6,324 nt of DNA from Pontiella sp. (GTDB lineage Bacteria > Verrucomicrobiota > Kiritimatiellia > Kiritimatiellales > Pontiellaceae): the NCBI GenBank assembly GCA_029939385.1, contig JAOZSZ010000089.1, forward strand, positions 1 through 6,324, written 5' to 3'. Of this stretch, positions 1 through 6,324 are shown piece after piece. Position 1 is the stretch's first letter. Every line of letters begins with the position of its first letter. Both the position numbers and the translations under genes were made by a program. The notes beneath the pieces are model-generated. The model was not told the DNA's origin and did no database searches. It was given only the letters and a program-made list of their open reading frames with translations.

Positions 1-122
1 AGGATCTTCTTTACGTTATGCGGCCGCAACGGGTTAAGCAGTAGCCCAACATTATCCCACTCTTCCGCATAGCTTAGCGGTGCAATATTTTCTAGAACAT
101 GGCTAATGGATTGAAGTTTCAT
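1..122 (-). CDS. Nif3-like (DUF34/YbgI family) dinuclear metal centre protein, N-terminal fragment
   Basis: This is the start of a gene running leftward off the window; about 40 residues are visible and the 3' end is missing. Translation begins MKLQSISHVLENIAPLSYAE and continues EWDNVGLLLNP to VKKIL. The segment AEEWDNVGLL, followed by a short loop and a VKKI(L) strand, is the N-terminal signature of the Nif3/YbgI/DUF34 family. Members bind two metal ions and are often mis-annotated as GTP cyclohydrolase I type 2; their physiological substrate is not settled. The metal-binding histidines lie beyond the fragment. I chose the ATG at 120-122 because it matches the usual MKLQ-type family start. 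An in-frame ATG at 129-131 would add three residues, and a stop in the same frame at 144-146 limits further extension. Neither start has a strong Shine-Dalgarno. The gene is divergent from the rubredoxin-like gene. Confidence 0.85.
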   Translation of the reverse strand, partial: MKLQSISHVLENIAPLSYAEEWDNVGLLLNPLRPHNVKKI

Positions 123-179
123 GCCGCGCATTATGCACGATGCTCAAAAACCAGAAAGGCAAATATGGCGAGGTCGAAC

Positions 180-207
180 TTGATTTTTTGATGACTAGTT
201 TTAGAAT
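180..207 (+). promoter_or_regulatory. candidate sigma70-type promoter for the rubredoxin-like gene
   Basis: TTGATT at 180-185 and TAGAAT at 202-207 are separated by 16 bases, a reasonable match to -35 and -10 boxes. A start of transcription near 213-215 would give a leader of about 20 bases containing the Shine-Dalgarno at 223-229. This is a pattern match only, in an AT-rich gap, and other weak matches are possible. I could not find an equally good promoter for the divergent Nif3-like gene. Confidence 0.4.
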
Positions 208-222
208 CGTTTTCAACAACCA

Positions 223-229
223 AGAGGAG
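223..229 (+). promoter_or_regulatory. ribosome binding site that sets the start of the rubredoxin-like gene
   Basis: AGAGGAG lies 6 bases before the ATG at 236-238. This is a strong Shine-Dalgarno and argues that translation starts there and not at the in-frame ATG at 140, which has no such site and would add a non-conserved 32-residue leader. Confidence 0.8.
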
Positions 230-235
230 CACGAA

Positions 236-568
236 ATGAAAAAATGGAAATGTGTTTGCGGCTATACCCATGATGGTAACGACGTATGTGAGATTTGTCC
301 CAAGTGCGGTGCAGCGGGTTCGGTCTTTACCGAATTGGGAGAAACAGAAGCAATTTTAATTGAACGCTCGCGCAATACCAACGCGCTTCATGCTCAGTTG
401 GTTGACCTTGCGCGCCAGATCGAGCGTATTTGTGAGGCCGGAATTAAGGATGCTCTCGATCCAGGATGCGTCGATGTATTTGAGAAAAGCCTGAAAGCCT
501 CTTACATCCAAATGAAACTCTCCATGACCGAAATGCAGGGCCACATGGGCAAGGGGAAGTGGGGATAA
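236..568 (+). CDS. rubredoxin-like domain protein with C-terminal helical region (110 aa)
   Basis: This is a small soluble protein, probably cytoplasmic, with no signal peptide. Residues 1-34 resemble the rubredoxin-like knuckle found at the C-terminus of rubrerythrins: a WKC start, CGY at 8-10, then CPKCG at 21-25 and a short FTEL strand. The four likely metal ligands are C6, C8, C21 and C24, with an extra cysteine at C18. The first pair is C-x-C-G, one residue tighter than the usual C-x-x-C-G. Residues 37-100 are predicted to be two long helices around a DALDPGC turn, ending in a glycine- and lysine-rich GHMGKGKWG tail. I do not recognise this tail as a named domain, and it lacks the ExxH-type di-iron ligands of rubrerythrin. 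A role in electron transfer, oxidative-stress defence or simple metal binding is inference. The start at 236 is supported by a strong Shine-Dalgarno. It is convergent with the ATPase operon and shares its terminator. Confidence 0.85.
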   Translation: MKKWKCVCGYTHDGNDVCEICPKCGAAGSVFTELGETEAILIERSRNTNALHAQLVDLARQIERICEAGIKDALDPGCVDVFEKSLKASYIQMKLSMTEMQGHMGKGKWG

Positions 569-585
569 AGAAATTTGAATCGCAA

Positions 586-617
586 AAAAACGCCTCGGAT
601 TCCTCCAGGGCGTTTTT
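586..617. terminator. bidirectional rho-independent terminator between convergent genes
   Basis: A stem of nine pairs is formed by 586-594 (AAAAACGCC) and 609-617 (GGCGTTTTT). The loop can fold further, with 597-599 pairing with 604-606. T tracts follow the GC part of the stem on both strands, so the hairpin can end transcription in either direction. It lies 17 bases after the stop of the rubredoxin-like gene (566-568) and 20 bases beyond the atpK stop (638-640), so it plausibly ends both transcripts. Confidence 0.85.
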
Positions 618-637
618 GTGTTTCCAGAGATTGGAAC

Positions 638-1108
638 TTATTTTAGGGCCATTTGGATGAAAATCATCACGAAGAGGGCCACGGTTTCTACGATACCGAG
701 AGAGGTGAGGTAGTTACCAAATCCCTGCCCAGTTTCGGCCAGTGCATCGGAGCCAGATGCCCCCACCTTGCCTTGATACCAAGCGGACATACCCATCGCA
801 ATACCGCCGATAATGCCTGCACCCAGCACGGCGGGCCACATGACGACAGCAGATGCCAAGAGGGCCATTTTATTGAAGGCGAGCAACAATAGCAGTCCGT
901 AGATAGTCTGCGAGAGTGGTGCACCAATGAATACGAGCAGGATAAATGGGGCGGGCTTCCCCTGCAGGTAGCATTTTTTCCATGCGCCAATGCCGGCCAT
1001 GGCTGCGGTTCCTGTTCCAAGTGCCGATCCGATTGCGGCAAATGCGAGAGCGGCGGCTCCGCCAAGTTTAATCATTGCGGGGGCTAATTCGGGGGCTAGG
1101 TCTAACAT
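638..1108 (-). CDS. atpK: V-type ATP synthase subunit K (membrane rotor proteolipid)
   Basis: This subunit forms the membrane rotor ring that carries the coupling ion past subunit I. The 156-residue protein is the duplicated, four-helix type: helices at roughly 14-41, 54-79, 81-110 and 132-155. The first helix is rich in small residues (GSALGTGTA). The ion-binding carboxylate is E141 in helix 4 (IVETVAL); the first hairpin has no acidic residue at the matching place, as is normal for V-type proteolipids. Aligned without gaps to my recollection of Enterococcus hirae NtpK, S66, Q67, Q112 and E141 fall on its sodium ligands T64, Q65, Q110 and E139. This suggests sodium coupling, but that is inference. 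The ATG at 1106-1108 has a very strong Shine-Dalgarno, 30 bases after atpI. It is the last gene of the operon, followed by a terminator. Confidence 0.97.
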   Translation of the reverse strand: MLDLAPELAPAMIKLGGAAALAFAAIGSALGTGTAAMAGIGAWKKCYLQGKPAPFILLVFIGAPLSQTIYGLLLLLAFNKMALLASAVVMWPAVLGAGIIGGIAMGMSAWYQGKVGASGSDALAETGQGFGNYLTSLGIVETVALFVMIFIQMALK

Positions 1109-1115
1109 TTTATTT

Positions 1116-1121
1116 CCTCCT
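1116..1121 (-). promoter_or_regulatory. strong ribosome binding site for atpK
   Basis: The minus strand reads AGGAGG at these positions, 7 bases before the atpK ATG. It is the best Shine-Dalgarno in the operon. Subunit K is needed in many copies per complex, so a strong site here fits a need for extra translation; this link is inference. Confidence 0.85.
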
Positions 1122-1138
1122 GTTATCGATGCTGTTAG

Positions 1139-2938
1139 TTAAAGGTTATCGCTATTTTTTCTAAAAGGGTTGAAGTGAATGCCGGCCCATTCGACACCGG
1201 CATGGCTTGAAAACTCGAGAGTGTTAAGGCGGATTCCGTGTACCATCACGCCCATGGCACCGAGAACGATATTAAGTCCGTGTCCGGCAAAAAGAATCAA
1301 GGCGGCCCCGATCGAGGCGAACCCATTAAATCCGATGTCCATGGCCATTCCATTAAACGCTTGGGCAATTGCTAGCGAGGCGGCCCCTACGGCGTACAGA
1401 CGAACATACGAAATGATATCCACGAAATTATTGATCACGTCTAGGGCCAGAGTGATGAGTCCGAAATAGGATTTCGTTAGGACCAGGCTAAGAATAATTA
1501 AACCAATACCCATTCCCAACAGAGGAAGTTGGGTGGTGGCTACCCACGTGGGCAACTCAATGTAGAGCACCATATTCAGTACAACACTGAAGAGCGTCCA
1601 AGTGCAACAGAGCCAACCTAGATCGGCCAGAGCCGCCCATGAGTTTATCTTTCGGATCAGGTTCCATCCGTGTGCCAGCGTTAGGTGCAACGTCCCGATG
1701 GAAAAGCAGATGAACATGATGTGGTTTGCCGCAAGGTCGGAATTTCTGATGCCTTCGGCCATTTTTCCGGTCATGTAGTCGTTGGTCAGGGCGCGTAGTG
1801 GCGCCGGAAGAGCATCGATCGAGATTCCGAAATAGTTCCCCGTCAACGCACCGAAGACCACGCAGAACGTACTCATAATCAAAAGCAGGTTCAGGCCGGG
1901 TTGTGCCGCAGCATTGCCTTTGGTTTTAAATTTCCCAAACAGGGTCAATGCAATAAAGAGGAATCCATAGCCGGCATCACCGATAATAAAGGCGAAGAAG
2001 ATGCTAAGAAAGATAAGAAACAGGGCGCTGATATCGAGTTCTTTATACCCTGGAACAACACCAATCAGGTTCAGCACAGCCTTAATGGGGGAGACCCATT
2101 TCGGGTCGCGCAAGAGGGTGGGAGGGGTGTCGTCGTCGGAGACGTCTTCGAACTTAAATCCCCATCCATTTTCCTCGGCGGCAGCCACAAGGTCGGCTTC
2201 ACGGTCAGCGGGATAGAAACCTTTGAGATAGGTAACGGCCGACTCGGCACCCATTCCTTGGCGGACTTCGAGATAGTTGACGCCGTCAGCAGCATTTCCC
2301 TCGATTTGTTCAACAAGTTTTCGATCGCCAGCATATTGCTGGAATTTGGCTTCAGTTTCTTCGAGCGCCTTGGTGGTTTTTTCGAGGTAGTGTTTGATCT
2401 GCGCGAGAGATTGGTCGGGCAGGCGAACCTCGTGTGCAGAAAGGGAGAACTCTTGGTGGGCGGCGGCAAGCACATAGATTAGGTTTTTGCTGCGGTTGAG
2501 TTCCGAGATGGTCACACCGTCCGGAATTTCTGGTGGCGACTTGATCAGGAATTCGTAGAGCTTGATGTAGAGGCCTTGCTCGTTCAGCTTTTCGATTTTA
2601 CGCGGATCGAAGTCGCCAAAAGGAGCGATACGTACTTGCTCGTGCTCTAGACTTTGAAGGGTTTCCTTGAGCTCCTTTTCGCGGTGAATGAGCTTCCATA
2701 CATGATCGACGAGCTTATCGGGATCCGTACAGGAGGGTTCGGTTTCGGGGTGTGTTTCAAGCACGTCCTTCGCCCGCTGGACGTAGAGCAGGTGGTTGCG
2801 CGCTTCATCCAAAGCCGAACCTTCTGGGGGCTGGATATGTTCCACATGCACGACATGTAGGTCGCGTAGTTTGAGCAGGGTCTGCTCCTGTTGCGCTGGG
2901 GTGCACAGAAGCGTCAGTTTTTTCATCTTAACGATCAT
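1139..2938 (-). CDS. atpI: V-type ATP synthase subunit I (membrane stator, subunit a homologue)
   Basis: Subunit I joins the peripheral stalk to the membrane and provides the two ion half-channels beside the K ring. At 599 residues it is about 50-60 shorter than typical archaeal homologues. Residues 1-285 are the cytoplasmic arm: it starts MIVKMKKLTLL as is typical of the family, with coiled-coil segments near 80-102 and 175-215. About seven membrane helices follow between 301 and 570, with the family marks GDAGYG (320-325), GNYFG (367-371), SYVRLYAVG (510-518) and HGIRLNTLEF (567-576). R513 corresponds to the essential channel arginine (R735 in yeast Vph1), and R570 is also conserved. The ATG at 2936-2938 overlaps the atpD stop as ATGA, implying translational coupling; AAAGGGA lies 7 bases upstream. 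In-frame M5 is a possible alternative start. Despite the name it is unrelated to the F-type operon gene atpI/uncI. Confidence 0.97.
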   Translation of the reverse strand: MIVKMKKLTLLCTPAQQEQTLLKLRDLHVVHVEHIQPPEGSALDEARNHLLYVQRAKDVLETHPETEPSCTDPDKLVDHVWKLIHREKELKETLQSLEHEQVRIAPFGDFDPRKIEKLNEQGLYIKLYEFLIKSPPEIPDGVTISELNRSKNLIYVLAAAHQEFSLSAHEVRLPDQSLAQIKHYLEKTTKALEETEAKFQQYAGDRKLVEQIEGNAADGVNYLEVRQGMGAESAVTYLKGFYPADREADLVAAAEENGWGFKFEDVSDDDTPPTLLRDPKWVSPIKAVLNLIGVVPGYKELDISALFLIFLSIFFAFIIGDAGYGFLFIALTLFGKFKTKGNAAAQPGLNLLLIMSTFCVVFGALTGNYFGISIDALPAPLRALTNDYMTGKMAEGIRNSDLAANHIMFICFSIGTLHLTLAHGWNLIRKINSWAALADLGWLCCTWTLFSVVLNMVLYIELPTWVATTQLPLLGMGIGLIILSLVLTKSYFGLITLALDVINNFVDIISYVRLYAVGAASLAIAQAFNGMAMDIGFNGFASIGAALILFAGHGLNIVLGAMGVMVHGIRLNTLEFSSHAGVEWAGIHFNPFRKNSDNL

Positions 2939-3522
2939 GCGCTTTTCCCTTTAGCAATTTTAGAGCGGGCGACGGCGGCGGTTTGCTGATCCCCCATGAA
3001 GATGCGGATAACGCGAATGTTTTCTTTGGCTTCTGGAATCTTTATTTTTTCAAATAGATTAACGCGCTGCGAGGTTGTACGAAGTTCGTCGGCTAAGAGA
3101 CGATGTTGTTCTTCGAAAATCTGCCGTTCGACGCGTAAGCGAGTGAGCTGCTTCATCACGCGGATACCTTCATCCGTCCAGGGGTCGGTTTCAAATAAGT
3201 TGGGCGTGGCTTCGATGAATGTAAGGTCGTCGAGGATCGGAATATTTACCCCAGCAATATTTCCGAATGAAGTGAGTAACTTGTCGACCTGCGCATATGG
3301 AGAAAGATCAACGGGGTCCGAATAGAGCTGAATCCAAGAGCTAAGTTGGGCGCGGGCCTCTTGCTCCTCGTCCTGCTTTTCGAGGATCAGTTGATCAAGC
3401 CCTCGCATCTCCATTTGCAATTGCTGCTTTTTCAATTGCAGGGTTGGAAGATAGCGCTGGAATCGCGCCATCGAATCTCGCTGCGTCTTAAGCTCGTTTT
3501 TGGTTAACTTGATTTTCGCCAT
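2935..3522 (-). CDS. atpD: V-type ATP synthase subunit D (central rotor shaft)
   Basis: Subunit D is the asymmetric shaft that turns inside the A3B3 head and passes torque to the K ring. The 195-residue protein has the expected two long helices. The N-terminal part, KLTKNELKTQRDSMARFQRY, followed by LPTLQLKKQQLQ, is the family signature, and the C-terminal helix has TTSQRVNLFEK and IPEAKENIRVIRIFMGDQQ (roughly 149-180), then a basic AAVARSKIAKGK tail. The middle, about residues 68-118, forms the protruding bearing region. I place the start at the ATG at 3520-3522, giving MAKIKL. A TTG two codons upstream (3526-3528) is also open, but neither has a clear Shine-Dalgarno. It begins 40 bases after atpB and its stop overlaps the atpI start. 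This gene is not the F-type beta subunit that carries the same symbol in F-ATPase operons. Confidence 0.96.
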   Translation of the reverse strand: MAKIKLTKNELKTQRDSMARFQRYLPTLQLKKQQLQMEMRGLDQLILEKQDEEQEARAQLSSWIQLYSDPVDLSPYAQVDKLLTSFGNIAGVNIPILDDLTFIEATPNLFETDPWTDEGIRVMKQLTRLRVERQIFEEQHRLLADELRTTSQRVNLFEKIKIPEAKENIRVIRIFMGDQQTAAVARSKIAKGKSA

Positions 3523-3562
3523 GATCAAACAGTTATCGGTTAATGGTTATGGGTCTTCAACG

Positions 3563-4864
3563 CTATGCGTTGCTCGGCCAAAACTTATCGGTGAGCTTGG
3601 AAGCAATTCCGGTTTCTGCGGGATCGAAACAGTCGGCCAAGATTTTCCAACCATTGTCGAGGGCATCTTCGAGCGCAATATTGACGGTGATATCCATCAT
3701 TTCCTTTTCGAATCGGTCTCCATATTTAAGCAGTTTGGTATCCCAGTCGCTCATACGGAAGCCCATGGATTGCTTTTCAAGCGTTTCCTTAAAGGAGGCA
3801 TAAAGCTGAATCATGGTATCCATGATGGTCCGGTGGTCGTCGCGCGTGCGGTCGTTCACCTGCTGCTTCAAACGGCTAAGCGAACCGAAGGGCTCGATGC
3901 GGCCGTTCTTGAGGTAAAACTGACCTTCGGTGATGTAGCCGGTGTTATCCGGTACGGGGTGGGTCACGTCGTCGCCCGGCATCGTGGTGACGGCCAAAAT
4001 AGTGATTGATCCACTACCTTCGAAGTCGACGGCCTTTTCATAGCGGGCGGCGAGTTGGGAGTAGAGGTCACCGGGATAGCCACGATTCGATGGAATTTGT
4101 TCCATCGTAATGGCGACTTCCTTCATGGAGTCGGCAAAGTTGGTCATATCGGTCAGGAGTACGAGCACGCGCTTATCTTCCAAGGCAAACTTTTCGGCGA
4201 CGGCCAGGGCCATATCTGGAACAAGCAGGCATTCGACGGTCGGGTCGGAGGCCGTGTGGATAAACATGACCGAGCGCGAGAGTGCACCGCTTTCGTCGAG
4301 CTTGTCGCGGAAGAAGAGATAGTCGTCGTGCTTTAGACCCATGCCGCCGAGAATGATGATATCGACTTCAGCCTGTAGAGCGATCTGCGCGAGCAGCTCA
4401 TTGTAGGGTTCACCTGCCACCGAGAAGATGGGCAACTTCTGCGATTCGACCAAGGTGTTGAACACGTCAATCATCGGGATGCCGGTACGGATCATGTTGC
4501 GCGGAATAATACGCTTGGCTGGGTTGACGGACGGGCCGCCGATTTCGATCATATTTTCTTCGATGATCGGGCCGTTGTCGCGAGGAACGCCGGAGCCGGT
4601 GAATACACGCCCGAGTAGGTTTTCTGAGAAGGGGACCTGCATGGCTTTCCCGAGGAAGCGTACTTTGGCATCGGTTCCAATACCACGGCCTCCTGCAAAG
4701 ACCTGGAGAAATACATTATCGTCTTCCAGACGAATCACCTGCGCGAGTGAGCTTCCGTGCATGGCCTCGACTTGCGCCAGCTCGCCGTTGGTCACCCCGT
4801 CGGCCTTCACCACAATAACGTTGCCAGTAATCTGTTCGATTCGGTGGTATACTTTATTCTGCAT
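3563..4864 (-). CDS. atpB: V-type ATP synthase subunit B (non-catalytic head subunit)
   Basis: Subunit B alternates with A in the cytoplasmic A3B3 head. It holds the non-catalytic interface and supplies the arginine finger. The length, 433 residues, is normal for the bacterial V-type family. The order is beta-barrel (about 1-75), nucleotide-fold domain (about 76-350) and C-terminal helical domain. As expected of B, the P-loop is lost: residues 148-165 read [18 protein letters not shown] in place of GxxxxGKT. SLSRL at 328-332 contains R331, equivalent to the arginine finger R350 of E. hirae NtpB. The run [19 protein letters not shown] and [13 protein letters not shown] closely resembles chlamydial AtpB. 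The ATG at 4862-4864 lies inside the end of atpA, with an 11-base overlap, and a GGAGG precedes it, so its translation is probably coupled to atpA. Confidence 0.98.
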   Translation of the reverse strand: MQNKVYHRIEQITGNVIVVKADGVTNGELAQVEAMHGSSLAQVIRLEDDNVFLQVFAGGRGIGTDAKVRFLGKAMQVPFSENLLGRVFTGSGVPRDNGPIIEENMIEIGGPSVNPAKRIIPRNMIRTGIPMIDVFNTLVESQKLPIFSVAGEPYNELLAQIALQAEVDIIILGGMGLKHDDYLFFRDKLDESGALSRSVMFIHTASDPTVECLLVPDMALAVAEKFALEDKRVLVLLTDMTNFADSMKEVAITMEQIPSNRGYPGDLYSQLAARYEKAVDFEGSGSITILAVTTMPGDDVTHPVPDNTGYITEGQFYLKNGRIEPFGSLSRLKQQVNDRTRDDHRTIMDTMIQLYASFKETLEKQSMGFRMSDWDTKLLKYGDRFEKEMMDITVNIALEDALDNGWKILADCFDPAETGIASKLTDKFWPSNA

Positions 4865-6324
4865 AGTCTGAAACCTCCGCGAGCATTTTAGTCATTTGCT
4901 CTTCTATTTGTTTAAATTCATCCGAGTTGTAGGAGATCACATTCCAGTCCTTGCAGGTTTGAGTGAGCTTATGAAAAAAGCTTCGCGCTTCGTCCTGTCC
5001 GGGGAATTTCATCTTGGTATTCAATAATTTGACCAGCTTGCCGAAGACATATTCCTGCCGCTCGATGGCGCACGAAGAGTCGGTCTCGTCGAAGGCGTTC
5101 TGCTGGAGATAGGTGGCGTCTACATATTCGGACTTAAGGTAGGTCACAAAATCATCAATCGAGGTACCTTCCTCGCCGACCACCTTCATCATTTGACCCA
5201 CTTCGCTGCCGGCGTGAAGCAACTTACGGGCGGCGGTCACATTTTCTTCGTCCACGACGCTTGGATATTTACTCCAGCTTTCGAGCGGATCAATTGCGGG
5301 GTAGCGCCGGGCATCGGAGCGGGAGCGGGAGAGGCCATGGAACGCCCCAACCACTTTAAGGGTTGCTTGTGTTACCGGTTCTTCAAAGTTGCCGCCGGCC
5401 GGAGAAACGGTGCCGCCAATGGTGACAGAACCTAGGGTTCCGTTATTCAGACGAACCACGCCGCCTCGTTCATAGAAAGAGGCAATTACCGATTCGAGAT
5501 AGGCGGGAAAGGCTTCCTCTCCTGGAATTTCTTCCAGTCGACCGGACATTTCGCGTAGAGCTTGTGCCCAGCGAGAGGTGGAGTCGGCCAACAAGAGAAC
5601 GTCGAGACCCATCTGGCGATAGTATTCGGCTAGCGTCACGCCGGTATATACCGAGGCTTCGCGGGCGGCCACCGGCATTGAGCTGGTGTTGCAAATAATG
5701 ATGGTACGATCCATCAGGCTTTTTCCGGTACGAGGATCAGTTAGTTCGGGGAATTCGCGGAGGGTTTCTACCACTTCGCCAGCCCGTTCACCACAGGCCG
5801 CAATAATCACGATATCAACCTCTGCGTTGCGCGACATAATCTGTTGTAAAACGGTCTTTCCCGCACCGAATGGCCCCGGCACGCAGAACGTTCCGCCCTT
5901 CGCAATAGGAAAGAAGGTATCAATTGTACGAAGCTTGGTGGCCATCGATTCCGTAGGGCGCAGGCGTTCGGCATAACACTTGATCGGCATTTTTACGGGC
6001 CAAATTTGCATGATAGTGACATGAACGGTGTTGTCTTTATGGTCTCGAAGAACGGCAATCACTTCCTCGACCGTATATTCTCCAGCCTCAGTAATTTTTT
6101 CGACCGTCCTTTTTCCCTGTAGTTTAAAGGGAGCCATAACCCGGTGATTGAACATGCCCTCGGGAATAATGCCGAGGGTGTCGCCTGCCACAACCGTATC
6201 GCCAACCTTGATATGGGGCGTGTAACTCCACTTAATATCGCGGGGCAGAGGCTTGAGATAGGTTCCTCGTTGAAGAAAGAATCCACATTCTTCGGCGAGT
6301 GCGGGGAGTGGATTTTGAAGTCCG
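4854..6324 (-). CDS. atpA: V-type ATP synthase subunit A (catalytic), 5' end outside the window
   Basis: Subunit A hydrolyses or makes ATP at the A/B interfaces of the head. 489 residues are visible; the frame stays open to the right edge, beginning [14 protein letters not shown], so roughly the first 110 residues (most of the beta-barrel) lie outside. The GTG at 6189-6191 is an internal valine, not the start. In visible numbering, 60-110 cover the bulge domain typical of A/V-type A subunits. The P-loop GPFGAGKT is at 150-157 (bases 5853-5876), GERAGE with the catalytic glutamate is at 178-183, and the Walker B run [14 protein letters not shown] is at 243-256. The C-terminal helical domain carries VVGEEG and YLQQNAFDE. 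All catalytic residues I can check are intact. The wording is very close to chlamydial and spirochaetal AtpA. Its stop (4854-4856) overlaps the atpB start. Subunits E and others are expected upstream. Confidence 0.98.
   Translation of the reverse strand, partial: GLQNPLPALAEECGFFLQRGTYLKPLPRDIKWSYTPHIKVGDTVVAGDTLGIIPEGMFNHRVMAPFKLQGKRTVEKITEAGEYTVEEVIAVLRDHKDNTVHVTIMQIWPVKMPIKCYAERLRPTESMATKLRTIDTFFPIAKGGTFCVPGPFGAGKTVLQQIMSRNAEVDIVIIAACGERAGEVVETLREFPELTDPRTGKSLMDRTIIICNTSSMPVAAREASVYTGVTLAEYYRQMGLDVLLLADSTSRWAQALREMSGRLEEIPGEEAFPAYLESVIASFYERGGVVRLNNGTLGSVTIGGTVSPAGGNFEEPVTQATLKVVGAFHGLSRSRSDARRYPAIDPLESWSKYPSVVDEENVTAARKLLHAGSEVGQMMKVVGEEGTSIDDFVTYLKSEYVDATYLQQNAFDETDSSCAIERQEYVFGKLVKLLNTKMKFPGQDEARSFFHKLTQTCKDWNVISYNSDEFKQIEEQMTKMLAEVSDYAE
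4874..4878 (-). promoter_or_regulatory. ribosome binding site for atpB, inside atpA
   Basis: The minus strand reads GGAGG here, 9 bases before the atpB ATG and within the last codons of atpA. It supports the chosen atpB start, and with the gene overlap it suggests coupled translation. Confidence 0.7.

Noticed and set aside
126..140. Small imperfect palindrome (GCATTATGC) and a possible -10 box for the Nif3-like gene
   Set aside because: The palindrome is only nine bases, and a -10 box here would lie within a few bases of the start codon with no good -35; too weak to call.
1901..2482. 193-residue plus-strand reading frame opposite atpI
   Set aside because: It lies wholly antisense to a well-conserved gene, has no Shine-Dalgarno or family resemblance, and its composition is what the opposite strand of atpI gives.
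3500..4009. 169-residue plus-strand reading frame opposite the end of atpB and the start of atpD
   Set aside because: It is antisense to two certain genes and no domain is recognisable; it is a shadow frame.
4428..4871. 147-residue plus-strand reading frame opposite atpB
   Set aside because: It is a shadow of the atpB N-terminal region, with no recognisable motif or ribosome site.
5318..5335. Short GGGAGC-type tandem repeat
   Set aside because: It encodes the [11 protein letters not shown] segment of atpA, a conserved stretch of the protein, so codon coincidence explains it.
6059..6286. 75-residue minus-strand reading frame overlapping the atpA fragment in another frame
   Set aside because: The atpA frame through this region reads [15 protein letters not shown] and continues into a conserved domain, so the alternative frame is not coding.

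Overview
The window is mostly one minus-strand operon for a bacterial V-type (A/V-type) rotary ATPase, followed by a small convergent gene and the start of a third gene at the left edge. Read in the direction of transcription (right to left), the ATPase genes are atpA (catalytic A subunit, 5' end cut by the window edge), atpB, atpD, atpI (membrane stator subunit, equivalent to subunit a) and atpK (proteolipid rotor ring). The A-B-D-I-K order, the wording of the A and B subunits, and the four-helix K are the form found in Chlamydiae, other PVC-superphylum bacteria, spirochaetes and some Bacteroidota. It differs from the order in Enterococcus, Thermus and archaea. My best guess is a PVC-type environmental bacterium such as Kiritimatiellota or Verrucomicrobiota, but this rests on remembered family resemblance, not a search.

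Layout: 1-122 (-) is the first 40 or so codons of a Nif3-like (DUF34) metal protein running off the left edge. 123-235 is a divergent intergenic gap with a candidate promoter for the next gene. 236-568 (+) is a 110-residue protein with a rubredoxin-like zinc/iron knuckle and a helical tail. 586-617 is a hairpin with T tracts on both sides, apparently a terminator shared by the + gene and the ATPase operon. 638-6324 (-) holds atpK, atpI, atpD, atpB and atpA. Gene junctions are tight: A/B overlap by 11 nt, D and I share ATGA, and the B-D and I-K gaps are 40 and 30 nt. The longest non-coding stretch is about 113 nt.

The ATPase genes work together. A and B form the catalytic head, D is the central rotor shaft, K forms the membrane rotor ring, and I supplies the ion half-channels and the essential arginine. 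The peripheral-stalk and connecting subunits (E, G/H, C, F) are not in the window; some are expected upstream of atpA beyond position 6324. The most informative functional detail is that AtpK keeps most side chains of the known sodium site of Enterococcus hirae NtpK, so a sodium-coupled enzyme is plausible. I found no mobile element, CRISPR array, RNA gene or clearly undescribed system; this looks like an ordinary core-metabolism region.
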